Shown here one piece after another: positions 10,788-20,580 of a stretch of DNA of 64,000 nucleotides. The notes below the pieces were generated by a model. That model was not told the DNA's origin. It searched no databases and was given only the letters and a program-made list of their open reading frames with translations. The stretch lies in assembly GCA_963082975.1 (NCBI GenBank), contig OY720346.1:37041787-37105786 (forward strand), written 5' to 3'. The translations under genes and the position numbers were made by a program. This stretch comes from Labia minor. Lineage: Eukaryota; Arthropoda; Insecta; Dermaptera; Spongiphoridae. How positions within the stretch are numbered: position 1 is the first letter of the stretch; every line of letters starts with the position of its first letter.

Positions 10788-12647
10788 ATGGATCGTTGGC
10801 TACAAACTGGTTCAACACAGAAACGGAAAGAATCAGATGATGAGGCATCAACAGCAAACTCTACCAAGAAACGCAAAACTAGAAAATATTCGGATGATTA
10901 TTTATCATTTGGATTTACTTATATTTGCAACAATGATGTGGAAAGACCAGTCTGCGTTCTATGTCAGGAAAGTTTATCCAATGAAAGTATGAAACCTGCT
11001 AATCTCAGACGTCATTTACAAACAAAGCACAGCGAGCATGTTAGTAAGTCTATCGAATTTTTTAAAATGAAAAAAGAAGAACTTAATTCAAGTCAGAAAT
11101 TGATGGTAAAGACGGGATCTGGTGGTATGAGTAAGAAAGCAGTAATGGCATCATATGAAGTAGCTCTACTTATTGCTAAAGCAGGAAAGCCGCATAATAT
11201 AGCAGAGCAATTAATTCTTCCTGCTACAAAAGTAATTACAAATATAATGTTAGGAACTAAAGCAGCAAACGATATAAATTTGATTTCATTATCAAATGAT
11301 ACGGTTAAGAATAGGATTGAAGACATGTCATGTAATATAAAAGAAGAATTAATATCGAGAGTGCGCAAAAGTCACTATTACTCATTACAATTGGATGAAA
11401 GTACTGATGTCACTAATAATGCCAATTTGTTAGCTTTCATTAGATATGAGTTTGAAAATCAAATACAAGAAGATGTATTGTTTTGTGATTCACTACCTTC
11501 ACGAACGACAGCTAATGACATATTTAACAGTTTGAATAATTTTATAACCGAAAATGAAATAGAGTGGCCAAAATGTGTTGGAATTTGCACTGATGGTGCT
11601 CGTGCAATGTCAGGTACAAGAACTGGATTGATTGCTCTTATTAAAAATGTTGCGCCTCAGGTTGTTTGGAATCATTGCTGCATTCACAGAGAATCATTAG
11701 CAGCCAAAAATATGTCACCAGATTTGAAAAGAACATTAGACGAAGTAGTTAAAATTGTCAATTTCATTAAGGCTCGTCCACTTAATTCCAGAGTTTTTAA
11801 AATTTTGTGTGAGGAAATGGGTAGTCAACATACACATTTATTATTACATACAGATGTACGTTGGTTGTCCCGCGGGAAAGTACTCATTCGCCTTTTTGAG
11901 CTTCGAGATGAAATACGATTGTTTTTAATAGATGCGCATTTTGAACTGACCGAATGTTTCAATGATTTTATCTGGTTAGCTAAGGTGGCTTACTTGACTG
12001 ATATTTTTACAAAATTGAACGAACTTAATTTGAGCCTGCAAGGTACTGTTGTAAATATATTTAAAGTTGAAGATAAAATAGAAGCAATGATTAAAAAAAT
12101 CGACTTGTGGTCGAAACGCATCCAGAACGGTGTATATGAGTCTTTTCCAACTCTCAATGATTTCATAGAAAGCTCCAGTGAAAAATTGCTTAATCAAACG
12201 CGTCAATTATTTGTTGAACATTTAATTACTTTGAAAAGCAACTTCAGGAAGTATTTTTCTACTCCTGATCCTTGCAATAACTGGATCAGAGATCCATTTA
12301 ATATGGAAATTACAAATACTAAACATTTATCTGCACCTGAACAAGATATTCTCGTGGAATTATCATGTGATACAACTTATAAACTAAAATTTAACAAAAC
12401 TGAATTGAGCAACTTTTGGTTACTTCTCAGGTCAGATTATCCTGCGCTTGCAAATAAAGCACTTCAACACTTGATTCCATTCTGCACAACATATTTATGC
12501 GAACAAGCTTTTTCGGTACTATTTTATATTAAGTCTAAATATAGAAACAAATTAAATGTAGAGCCGGATCTTAGATTAAAAGTTTCCAATATTAAGCCAG
12601 ATATTGAGATTCTTGTTTCAAGAAAACAACTGCATACATCTCATTAA
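10788..12647 (+). CDS. hAT transposase with BED zinc finger (ZBED5/FAM200-like)
   Basis: A 619-residue single-exon transposase that would bind the element's ends and cut and paste it. An N-terminal BED-type finger has C56, C59, H76 and H81 (CVLCQ...RRHLQTKH). The RNase-H fold shows the hAT catalytic residues: D203 in LQLDESTDVT, D269 in GICTDGARAMSG, and E572 in LCEQAFSVL. Between them are the conserved CCIHRE (297-302) and DVRWLSRG (356-363) motifs. The C-terminus holds the hAT dimerisation block (FWLLLRSDYPALANKAL). Length and motif order match the family of which vertebrate ZBED5/FAM200 are domesticated members. The ATG at 10788 is the first in frame before the finger. No stop or frameshift is seen, so it may be active. 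Confidence 0.93.
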   Translation: MDRWLQTGSTQKRKESDDEASTANSTKKRKTRKYSDDYLSFGFTYICNNDVERPVCVLCQESLSNESMKPANLRRHLQTKHSEHVSKSIEFFKMKKEELNSSQKLMVKTGSGGMSKKAVMASYEVALLIAKAGKPHNIAEQLILPATKVITNIMLGTKAANDINLISLSNDTVKNRIEDMSCNIKEELISRVRKSHYYSLQLDESTDVTNNANLLAFIRYEFENQIQEDVLFCDSLPSRTTANDIFNSLNNFITENEIEWPKCVGICTDGARAMSGTRTGLIALIKNVAPQVVWNHCCIHRESLAAKNMSPDLKRTLDEVVKIVNFIKARPLNSRVFKILCEEMGSQHTHLLLHTDVRWLSRGKVLIRLFELRDEIRLFLIDAHFELTECFNDFIWLAKVAYLTDIFTKLNELNLSLQGTVVNIFKVEDKIEAMIKKIDLWSKRIQNGVYESFPTLNDFIESSSEKLLNQTRQLFVEHLITLKSNFRKYFSTPDPCNNWIRDPFNMEITNTKHLSAPEQDILVELSCDTTYKLKFNKTELSNFWLLLRSDYPALANKALQHLIPFCTTYLCEQAFSVLFYIKSKYRNKLNVEPDLRLKVSNIKPDIEILVSRKQLHTSH

Positions 12648-12680
12648 ATATGTAAGTTATATTTAATGAGATAGATGCAG
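12630..12680 (+). promoter_or_regulatory. 22-bp-stem hairpin spanning the hAT stop codon
   Basis: CTGCATACATCTCATTAAAT and two further bases (12630-12651) pair with 12659-12680, with one mismatch over 22 positions and a 7-base loop, GTAAGTT. The stem includes the last codons and the TAA stop of the transposase. The loop begins GTAAG, a splice-donor-like string. It could affect transcript 3'-end formation, readthrough or splicing. Function is inference; the structure is directly visible. Confidence 0.6.
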
Positions 12681-13017
12681 TTATTTTTTAAAATATTTCT
12701 TATTTAATATTTTCTGAAAAAAATTATAAAATATTTATATGAATTTAATGTAAGTACCCATTATAATTTGTGAGATTTGTTGCTATGACAATGTTTGTAT
12801 TTTCTTTCTTCAATATTATAATTTCTAATAAAATGTGTTCTACAATATGCAAAAAAATCGTTATTCACCAATCACTGTTAGAAATATTCATCATATATCC
12901 TTGTCCTTATGAGATCGTAAGCCAGAAATTAATTAATAAAATGACGTAAAGTACCTAAAGTTGTGATGGGGGTCCGTCAAAAAAAATTTTTTCAAGTGGG
13001 GGTCCGTGGAGTACATA

Positions 13018-13033
13018 AGTTTAAGAACCTATG
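13018..13033 (-). repeat. hAT right terminal inverted repeat
   Basis: AGTTTAAGAACCTATG, the inverse of the left end with two mismatches, bordered outside by the TCGTAGAA duplication. Two GGGGGTCCGT motifs lie just inside (12968 and 13007). Confidence 0.85.
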
Positions 13034-13041
13034 TCGTAGAA

Positions 13042-14901
13042 CTTTAAAATAAATTCAAACGTTTATTATTTCATTTGCAAATACTTACAGATGCACGATC
13101 ATCTGTATCAAAATAAATAAATCGTGTTGTTGTTGTAGTTGATTTAGTAATGTCCATATTTATATGTGAATACTAAAAATAAAATAATATTTTAATTAAA
13201 AATAAATAATATTATATTAAAAAGGATTTCAAAATATTTTTTTTTCCAATATTTTCAAAGGATAGTTTAATTATTAGATGATCTCTTGTGGAAAAGATTA
13301 ATTACAAAAATAGATTCTCTATTCAAGTTAAAAAACAAAATAAAAGCATTTATTTGTAACGGGAGAGAAGGGGAAGATGCTTGATCCCACCACTTGAAAT
13401 GCTTTTAAAAGCAAAGTTTGGAATTTATATAAACACATGATATAATAAAATATATATTGTTTTATGAGTGTATATGTATATATAATAAATTAATATTGAA
13501 TTAATAATAAAAATATACATATTTATATGAATAATACTACTACTAAATAACCTACTATAGTAATTAATATAAAGATATTTGTAATCGAAATAATATTGTA
13601 TTTGTGTTAAATGATTCATTCATTATACAAAATAAATTAAAGATGTAAATATGAATATATAAAATATATATGATAAAGGTTCATTAGAAATGATTGGAAC
13701 ATGCATGATATATATATACTTACACATCTACATATTTTATTATCTCCAATATAAAATATTCTTCATATTCACAATCTTTTATTATTATTAAAATCAATTT
13801 TTACTATTAAACAATTACAAAACGGTTTACTAAATATAATTTATGATAAAACAATTGAAAGAGATCTTAGAAGCTTTATGGCGGGATGTCACATTGCTAT
13901 AGTGACTAATGCCATATTTTAATAAGATTCTAATAATAAAAAAAAATTATTAGAGACTAAAAAAAATAAAGAAAGAAAAAATTATTTTATTTATATTTCA
14001 TATTTTATATTTTTGTTAATTGTTTGAATTATTGCGCTCTATTATTCGAAATGACAAATCGATTCTACTTACACTATACTCTTTGACTCTGACAATATCG
14101 ATAGATTAGAGTAATCGTTAATTGCATTTACAAAGAGTAATAAAAAGATAAAAATTATCGTCGCCAAATTCAAACTGTTTTAATAAATATTTATTTAAAA
14201 TATTAGAAAAATACATATAATAAAAATGAATTATTAAATCAATGTAATATATATAACAAATTAAATTAACAGTACTAAATTATAAAACTATTATTATTAC
14301 TATTTAATTGTTATTTTATTCTTTGATATAGCTATAAGGTATATTTTTCATTTATTTTTGATTGATTAGAATTTTATATTTTATTTATTTAAATAATGTT
14401 TTTTAAACTATTATAATGTTAACAATATTAAAAATTAATATTAAACTATATGCAAGTATACGTATATCTACTTACATTATACCTATATTTTTCTATTTCC
14501 AATAATAAGAGAAAAATTGGATTTGAAATGGTGATGGGTGGTGCTAGATAAGAGTGGTAAATTAAGGGATGGTTTGAAGAGGGAGGATTGAGTCTGACTT
14601 TGGCAGTTGGTTGCCAACTTCTGCTTCCTATTCTAGTTGGGGACTGTCTCGCTTTCCCATTTACGATTCAGTCAACGAATCCTCCCCCCCGGTTTTTTCC
14701 ACCCTATCCCATTTGGGCTACCTTTAACCTCGCTTATGCATTCACCACCACCTGTATAAGTTCTTATTGGAATAAATTATTTAATAATAATAATAATAAA
14801 AAAAAAAATATTATTTAGAATAAAATTAGTAAAAAGTTTTTGAAGTAAAAAAGGTGTACCACATTTTGCCTATTAGCTTGTGCTTGTATTATTTTATCAT
14901 C
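13042..14901. other. AT-rich intergenic DNA with a GC-richer island at 14510-14770
   Basis: Mostly low-complexity AT. The island at 14510-14770 has balanced composition and an open frame of about 76 codons (14588-14818), but no recognisable domain and no copy elsewhere in the window. It could be a fragment of an unrecognised repeat or a regulatory or exonic piece. Confidence 0.4.
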
Positions 14902-14912
14902 AATTTGTTAAA

Positions 14913-14938
14913 TTTTTTTTTTTTTTTTTTTTTTTTTT
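14913..14938 (-). other. Oligo-A tail of the R1-clade element
   Basis: 26 consecutive T on the plus strand, directly before GGAAGGGGGAAATCC. Read on the minus strand this is the 3' A tail left by target-primed reverse transcription. Confidence 0.9.
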
Positions 14939-15072
14939 GGAAGGGGGAAATCCTCATGGACACTCGAAGGATGTTATTCGAGTAGTGTCGGACTCTTACC
15001 GACTAAAACCTTCCTCCCATAGGATGATACTCCTCCCGGAACTGTAGCGAACATTGCTCAGGAGGAAGACCT

Positions 15073-18000
15073 TTAAGGGGGCGTGGATGTTATGTGAGCC
15101 CCCAAATGCTCTTCTAAATCTTTTTTCTGCATGATGTTTCTGCACATGCCAGCAACTTTGTCCCAATTTTCCTGGTTTTTAAGCATCGTGTCGATAAAGT
15201 TGTCAGCTGTAATTTTGTGCCCAAGACTGGCCTCTGTACTTTTTCTAATGCCCTCCCATCTGCAGCAGGTGAAGATGGTGTGCTCAGGGGTCTCGGAAAC
15301 CAAACATCTCGGGCATAGGTCGTCGGCTTTTTTACCAAATCTTTTGAGGTAACTCGCGAAGTTACCGTGCCCTCCTAGCACCTGCGTCAGATAATAGTCC
15401 AGGTCACCGTGGTTCCGCAGGCACCACCTTCTCAGGTCCGTGATAAGGGTGTAAGTCCATCTTCCAGTATGGACCGTATTCCACCTGTCCTGCCATATGT
15501 CAAACAGCCGTTCCCTGTTTGCGGGCCCTGTCGAGCCGTCACTATCGTAGTTCCAACTCCTCTCATAGGCAAGCAAGTCGATAGGAGGAACTGCCGCAAT
15601 CACTTGCACCGCACACGCAGAGATCGTCCTATAGGCTCTGGTGACTCGTATTAACGTACTCCTTTGAGTCCTGATTAATAAGTCCCTATTCTTGGCAACA
15701 CTCAACGCGTCCACCCATACAGGTGCCGCGTAAAGTAGTATAGAGTTTACCACAGAGCTCAAAATTTTCCTCTTGGAGGTTGATGGTCCACCTATTCTGG
15801 GCATCAATTTATATAGTGCCATAGCAGATTTGTTGGCCTTTTCTATTGCCTTTCTGATATGTTCTCCCCATTTGAGGCTCTTATCCAGTATAACACCCAG
15901 ATATTTCATGCTATTGTTAGCCTCGATATTGGTCCCTAGTATGTTCATTGACAGGTCGCCAACGTTTTTCTTTCCTGTGAATCTAACTATCTCCGTCTTC
16001 TGGGGTGCTAGTGTGAGTTCCCTTTCTGTCATCCATTTGTTGATTTTAGCAGCAATTTCTTTGGCTTTTTCACAGAGCCCTTCCTTTGTTTTATCAATCA
16101 CTACTGCTATAAGGTCATCGGCAAAGGCGATCAGCCTGCAGTCCGGCGCAACATCCAGGCGCAGAACCCCGTCGTATAAAATGTTCCATAATAATGGTCC
16201 CAGAACGGATCCCTGAGGAACTCCGCAGGTTACCCTTCTGGACCTTCCGTCGACTGTTATACACCTGTTGGTAAAATAATTTTTAACTAGGGTAATCAGA
16301 TATGAAGATATCTGTCTTCGTTCAAGTTCTTTTACGATATGACTCCATGATGCAGTGTTAAATGCATTTTTAACATCTACAGCGAGTCCCAGGCACAGTT
16401 CTCTATTTCTCCAATTGCCCTGCATTGCGCTTCGAGCCATTTTAGAAACTTCCAGTATGGCTTCTGTGGTGGATTTGCCCTCTCTGAATCCATATTGGTC
16501 TTCAGAGAGGCCACCATTCGAAACTAACTCATCATTTAATCTTTTATTGATAATCCTTTCCAGCACTTTAGCTAGACAGTCGATCAAGCATATCGGTCTA
16601 TATGACTTGCAGGCTGGTATTCCAGGTTTAGGAATCAATACTAAATTGGCATTCTTCCATGAGTCCGGGATTACGCCCCTTCCGACGATCTCGTTATAAA
16701 TCCCGCAAAAGATTTGCGGGTGCAGTTTAATAGCCGCCTTGGTGACTTCGGGAGGAATGCCATCCGGTCCTGGAGCTCTGTTATTTTTAAGTCGCTCTGT
16801 TGCCTGCAACATCTCAGTTTCAGTGACCCCTGTTATATTTGAAGATTTTACTTGGTCCCACTCGATTAACGGTCTTAAGGGGAACAGTTCCTCCGCAATC
16901 TCTAGTTTACGTTCTGTGCTTAGGGATGATTTGACTTGTATTCCAGTTCTTTTGCATACTATTTTATAAGCGCTACCCCATGTGTCTTGGTCAACACTTT
17001 CAATAAGATCTTTCCAACATTGATTTTTTGCTGACTTAATAGCTGTTCTTAGAATTTTCCTACATTGGCGGTAGTCTTCATATAGTTGGTTGCGCATCTC
17101 AGTGTTGTGATTTTGCCTTTTTTTTGACCGGGTCCATTTTCTCCTTTTAGCGATACATTGTTTTCTCAAGTCTTTGATGTTATCGTTCCACCAGTAGGTT
17201 GGTTTCCTGTTATTTCTGTGAGATATAGGGAATACCTTTCTGCACACTTCTTGCAACATAGCAACTACAGAGGAGATGTTGGGTTGAGAAACATTCGAGA
17301 AAGCCCTATTTATCTCTCGTTTCAAAAGGTCATCTCTTCCATGTTTGAATCTCCACCTTGGGGAGTGTTCCGCAGAGGGTTCAAAATTTCTTTCTGTGTA
17401 TTTGATTGAGAAAGAAATAATTTGATGGTCACTAAGTGATTCCTCGTCAAGTACCTCCCAGGATCGGATCACGTCTGTTAGATCTAAAGATATTATTGTG
17501 ATATCCAGGATGCTTTCTTGGTCTCTTCTAGTAAACGTTGGTTTATTCCCAATGTTTGCAGTAACAAGGTCCTGCATCGCCAACCAGTCTGACAGAGCCG
17601 AACCTCTGTTGTCTTGGTAAGGTGATCCCCATAAACAGCTCTTGGCGTTAAAATCTCCAGTGATCAGTATTCTATTTTTTGGCCTATGTCTTAGGCTGGT
17701 AGATAGTTCCTCGAGAAACTCGTTATATTGTTTGCTAGTAGAATTGGGGGACTTGTAACAGGAGTAGATGGTGATACCCTCCAGCTCAATCCAAACGAAG
17801 CCATCGCCCGTACCTGTATTCGTAATAACCCCATTATGGACGAGTATAGCTGCATCTCCCAAATTGTCAACTATCCAACTAGTGCTTTTTCTAACATGGT
17901 TTTTGTTTGGTTCTGATACTAAAAGTACATCAGCATTCAGTCTTATTCTTGTTTGGTATAATAGATCCTGAGCAGCTCGACTTCTATTCAGATTAACTTG

Positions 18001-18111
18001 GAGAAACTTTATCTCATTCTGTGATTTGCTTTGTGAGGCATGGCTGCGATTAGGGTTAATTTGTATCACCTTAAGGTCTTTGCAAGCTTTATTATTATTT
18101 TTCTTCTTCAT
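15073..18111 (-). CDS. R1-clade ORF2: AP endonuclease and reverse transcriptase
   Basis: A 1012-residue polyprotein that nicks the target and copies the element's RNA there. The N-terminal AP-like endonuclease shows E67 (VSEPN), GDFN (152-155) and SDH (227-229). The RT domain runs from RAPGPDGIPPE (445-455), through WKNANLVLIPKPG (485-497), the KSYRPICLID block (502-511) and AVDVKNAF with D579, to GVPQGSVLGP (630-639). The active site is FADD (663-666), followed by MKYLGVILD (735-743). A C-terminal CCHC knuckle has C933, C936, H944 and C949. No RNase H domain is seen. Its ATG lies 17 nt inside the end of ORF1 in a different frame, which suggests coupled translation as described for SART1. No disabling change is visible. 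Confidence 0.93.
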   Translation of the reverse strand: MKKKNNNKACKDLKVIQINPNRSHASQSKSQNEIKFLQVNLNRSRAAQDLLYQTRIRLNADVLLVSEPNKNHVRKSTSWIVDNLGDAAILVHNGVITNTGTGDGFVWIELEGITIYSCYKSPNSTSKQYNEFLEELSTSLRHRPKNRILITGDFNAKSCLWGSPYQDNRGSALSDWLAMQDLVTANIGNKPTFTRRDQESILDITIISLDLTDVIRSWEVLDEESLSDHQIISFSIKYTERNFEPSAEHSPRWRFKHGRDDLLKREINRAFSNVSQPNISSVVAMLQEVCRKVFPISHRNNRKPTYWWNDNIKDLRKQCIAKRRKWTRSKKRQNHNTEMRNQLYEDYRQCRKILRTAIKSAKNQCWKDLIESVDQDTWGSAYKIVCKRTGIQVKSSLSTERKLEIAEELFPLRPLIEWDQVKSSNITGVTETEMLQATERLKNNRAPGPDGIPPEVTKAAIKLHPQIFCGIYNEIVGRGVIPDSWKNANLVLIPKPGIPACKSYRPICLIDCLAKVLERIINKRLNDELVSNGGLSEDQYGFREGKSTTEAILEVSKMARSAMQGNWRNRELCLGLAVDVKNAFNTASWSHIVKELERRQISSYLITLVKNYFTNRCITVDGRSRRVTCGVPQGSVLGPLLWNILYDGVLRLDVAPDCRLIAFADDLIAVVIDKTKEGLCEKAKEIAAKINKWMTERELTLAPQKTEIVRFTGKKNVGDLSMNILGTNIEANNSMKYLGVILDKSLKWGEHIRKAIEKANKSAMALYKLMPRIGGPSTSKRKILSSVVNSILLYAAPVWVDALSVAKNRDLLIRTQRSTLIRVTRAYRTISACAVQVIAAVPPIDLLAYERSWNYDSDGSTGPANRERLFDIWQDRWNTVHTGRWTYTLITDLRRWCLRNHGDLDYYLTQVLGGHGNFASYLKRFGKKADDLCPRCLVSETPEHTIFTCCRWEGIRKSTEASLGHKITADNFIDTMLKNQENWDKVAGMCRNIMQKKDLEEHLGAHITSTPP

Positions 18112-20212
18112 TGTGGTGATATTTGATGTTAGTTTCAGATGCTGCCGTGGTTACAGGTTGCGGAGGTTGCGGAGGGTTAAGTTGGGGTTTTCTATTTGTT
18201 TCTTTATACTCCTTTCTTTTTTTTGAAAGAGCTTTTTTGAACTCGTTGCATTTGCCGCTTCCAGCTTTGTGATTTGGTTGAGCACATAGAGGGCATGCTG
18301 CCTTGTTTGTACAATCACTTGTTCTGTGACCTTCCTTCCCGCAGTTGTAGCATAAGTTGGATCTGTCGGGGCCATTACAATCAATAGCAAGGTGATTGTA
18401 TGACCAACATTTGAAACATCTTTTTATTGTAATTCTTTTTTCTACAGGACATCTTACCAGCCCAATTCTGAGTTCCCCGGTTTTTGCAATTTTATCTGCA
18501 TCAGGTTTGTTCATCGTGATAGTAACCGATAGTCTATTGTTTATATCCGGCCTAGGTTCGCTGATGTTTATCATTTTGTCCTTTAGGCTTCCTATTATAG
18601 ACTCCAGTGCCCCGGTTATCTCTTCTTTTGTAGTATTGGCATCTAATCTTTTAATGTGTAGAGATTCGTTGTTAACCTTTGAGCCCAGAAATTTGGTTTT
18701 CAGATTGTCGCATTTAGAATCTATAATGGTTTTTAGATCTCTAATTGCTCCATCATTTTTATCCGTTGTAATTAGCAGATTACCTTCTCTGGTGCTTCTT
18801 ATACTTCTTATTATTTTGTTACTCGGATTATCCTTTATGGCTTTCTTGATGTCGCTAAGTACGGATTTATAGTTATTTTTATCCTCAACATCAATCATCA
18901 ATGCGTAGCTTTTTTTTTCTTCCTTTGTTTTTTTTATATCGGTCTGAATTTTATTTTCGTTCTTTCTATTGGTGAAGATTTGCACTTTAGTCTCGCTAGA
19001 GCAGAATACACACTCGACCATTCTTCTTAGTCCAGTGAGGCTCATGCAATCGATGTGGTGTATCGCAACCCTTTTATCTTTTTTTGTTTCCTGTCTTAGC
19101 AACTGTAGTTTGTTCCATATATCTTCGTCGCTTCCATTATGCTTAATTTTTATGACCTTTTGACAGGGGTATTCTGTTGGGTCTTTAGAACGGAGTTTAG
19201 TTATTTGCTCCAGTACTTCAAATTCGTTTTTAGCATGTGCAATCTCAGGGAATCTTTCTCGAAACAGTTTTTGGATACTTTTTGACATTTCGGGGTCCTT
19301 AGGTTCTATCAATACGACCTTGACTACATTTTCTTCAGTTGTCAATGGGTTTCCATGTACAATTTCGGTGTTTTTATGTATTTCTTCAGGCCAGCTTTTG
19401 CTTTTGACTAGCTGACTTAACTTCCATTTTTCTATAGTGTTTATGTCTTGAAGCGATTTTAGCTCGTCAGAGGAACTATCTTGGTACCATGGATTTGTTT
19501 GAGTAGCTATGTCTGTTTTGTTTATTTTACCACTTGTTTGACAATCGATGTCATATTTTGGTGTATCTACTTCTTCCCATTTGTGGGATTGTAGCCAATC
19601 CTGTACAGTTTTACGCTTTATAATTTCGGCTCCTCGTTTTAGTCCGATTACAAGTTCTTTTATTTCTCTTTTGGTTGTTGGGCTCTCCTCAATTAATTTG
19701 TTTAGGTAATCAGTGTTTTTAGAGAAAAGTTCCAGAGCCTCAAAAATGATAAAGGCGATTGGGTCTTCTTTTTTTTTAATTATTTCTTCTTTTGTTTGGG
19801 GTTTAGTTTCACTAAGTTTCCTTTTTTTCCCAGTATTAAGGGAATCACACCTTTTAAGTTTGCTTACTAGATTTAGTCTGCTGTGTGGCCCTTGTCTCGG
19901 CGTAGCTAATTTTTGAGCTTTCTCTGTATTTACAGTAATCGGCAGATCACTGCCACTGTTCCTTCTTACTGGAGATCGTAAAATTTTGGTGTCTTTTCCT
20001 GGATTGATTATGGGGTTATTATTTTTATTAATTTGTTTTTTTTTATTATCCATATTTCTTCTTGTCACTCCAAAGTGACGAGCCGTCTCCGAACGCGGTT
20101 CCTCTGGGTGTGGGAGGGTGATCACAGACCGGGCTACTCCCATTGCCACGGCTGCTTTTGGCATTGGACGGGAAAGATCATCCGTCACTTGCCGTTCACA
20201 CTCACCCATCAT
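18095..20212 (-). CDS. R1-clade ORF1: gag-like RNA-binding protein
   Basis: A 705-residue nucleic-acid-binding protein expected to package the element's RNA. The first two-thirds are charged and rich in Lys, Glu and Ser, without a recognisable fold. Near the C-terminus are three zinc knuckles: CX2CX4HX4C at 599-612 and 621-634, and a longer CX2CX4HX6C at 640-655. A basic and proline-rich tail follows (PPQPPQP). Three C-terminal knuckles are usual in R1-clade ORF1. Translation may start at the Met-Met at 20212 or at a downstream Met near 20052; the first is chosen because the frame stays open. ORF1 ends 17 nt inside ORF2. Confidence 0.88.
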   Translation of the reverse strand: MMGECERQVTDDLSRPMPKAAVAMGVARSVITLPHPEEPRSETARHFGVTRRNMDNKKKQINKNNNPIINPGKDTKILRSPVRRNSGSDLPITVNTEKAQKLATPRQGPHSRLNLVSKLKRCDSLNTGKKRKLSETKPQTKEEIIKKKEDPIAFIIFEALELFSKNTDYLNKLIEESPTTKREIKELVIGLKRGAEIIKRKTVQDWLQSHKWEEVDTPKYDIDCQTSGKINKTDIATQTNPWYQDSSSDELKSLQDINTIEKWKLSQLVKSKSWPEEIHKNTEIVHGNPLTTEENVVKVVLIEPKDPEMSKSIQKLFRERFPEIAHAKNEFEVLEQITKLRSKDPTEYPCQKVIKIKHNGSDEDIWNKLQLLRQETKKDKRVAIHHIDCMSLTGLRRMVECVFCSSETKVQIFTNRKNENKIQTDIKKTKEEKKSYALMIDVEDKNNYKSVLSDIKKAIKDNPSNKIIRSIRSTREGNLLITTDKNDGAIRDLKTIIDSKCDNLKTKFLGSKVNNESLHIKRLDANTTKEEITGALESIIGSLKDKMINISEPRPDINNRLSVTITMNKPDADKIAKTGELRIGLVRCPVEKRITIKRCFKCWSYNHLAIDCNGPDRSNLCYNCGKEGHRTSDCTNKAACPLCAQPNHKAGSGKCNEFKKALSKKRKEYKETNRKPQLNPPQPPQPVTTAASETNIKYHHNEEEK

Positions 20213-20566
20213 TGGCTTCTCGACACTTCCATGGGGGCGACGCGTTGACGCCGGGAGCCACTAAGACGAGTGCGCTGATTGGATCATTCCACACATCCTT
20301 TACAAGCAGTGTCACCAAACCCGCTACCAGTCCCAGCCCAAATAAGAAGAAGAGAAAAGAAAGTAGTGAGTGAAAAATGAAAGACCCTTAGCCCTCAAAA
20401 ACCTAATAGCATCGGGGTCGGAAGAAACAAGAGTTGGTCAAGAGAGGCCGGATAGGTTAGATAAAAGAAAGATATCTAGTACAAGTAAGTGGAAGCAATA
20501 CTAGATATGGCACGGGACCTCATGGTTGCCAAACCATATGCTCACAAGTTATGAGCCCCTAAGGGG
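20213..20566 (-). promoter_or_regulatory. 5' untranslated region of the R1-clade element, probable internal promoter
   Basis: About 350 bp between the ORF1 start and the target duplication. Read on the minus strand it opens CCCCTTAGGGG. Full-length LINEs carry their promoter in this region; no motif is specific enough to name. Its composition is closer to the element than to the flanks. Confidence 0.6.
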
Positions 20567-20580
20567 AATTTGTTAAATTT

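Larger units (their letters stand above)
9729..13041 (+). mobile_element. hAT DNA transposon, complete, with 8-bp target duplication
   Basis: The 8-bp direct repeat TCGTAGAA lies at 9729-9736 and 13034-13041. Between them the element runs from CAGTGGTTCTTAAACT (9737-9752) to its inverted partner AGTTTAAGAACCTATG (13018-13033), matching at 14 of 16 positions. Both ends carry GGGGGTCCGCG/GGGGGTCCGTG sub-terminal repeats. An 8-bp duplication and CA...TG termini are diagnostic of hAT. One uninterrupted transposase gene (10788-12647) lies inside. The exact duplication and open frame indicate a recent insertion that may still be mobile. Confidence 0.92.
14902..20580 (-). mobile_element. R1-clade non-LTR retrotransposon, full length, with 14-bp target duplication
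   Basis: AATTTGTTAAATTT occurs at 14902-14915 and at 20567-20580. Between them is a minus-strand LINE: a 5' leader of about 350 bp, ORF1 (18095-20212), overlapping ORF2 (15073-18111), a 3' UTR of about 134 bp, and an oligo-A tail read as 26 Ts on the plus strand. The overlap of tail and duplication makes the last 2-3 bases of the left copy ambiguous. Endonuclease type, ORF1 zinc knuckles and gene order place it in the R1 clade (R1/TRAS/SART/Waldo group). The insertion is in AT-rich DNA, not rDNA. Both frames are open, and coding GC is clearly above the surroundings. Confidence 0.9.

Noticed and set aside
10765-10992. 75-codon frame overlapping the transposase start
   Set aside because: Alternative-frame shadow; the BED finger and catalytic motifs are all in the 10788 frame.
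14588-14818. 76-codon plus-strand frame as a secreted protein
   Set aside because: The start is hydrophobic, but it ends in an AAT-repeat-coded Asn/Lys tail and has no family match I can recall.
15131-18026. Many plus-strand open frames of 60-150 codons
   Set aside because: They are opposite-strand shadows of the R1-clade ORF2 and show none of their own motifs.
14902-20580. R1 insertion marking a nearby rDNA array
   Set aside because: No 28S-like sequence flanks the element; both sides are AT-rich intergenic DNA.
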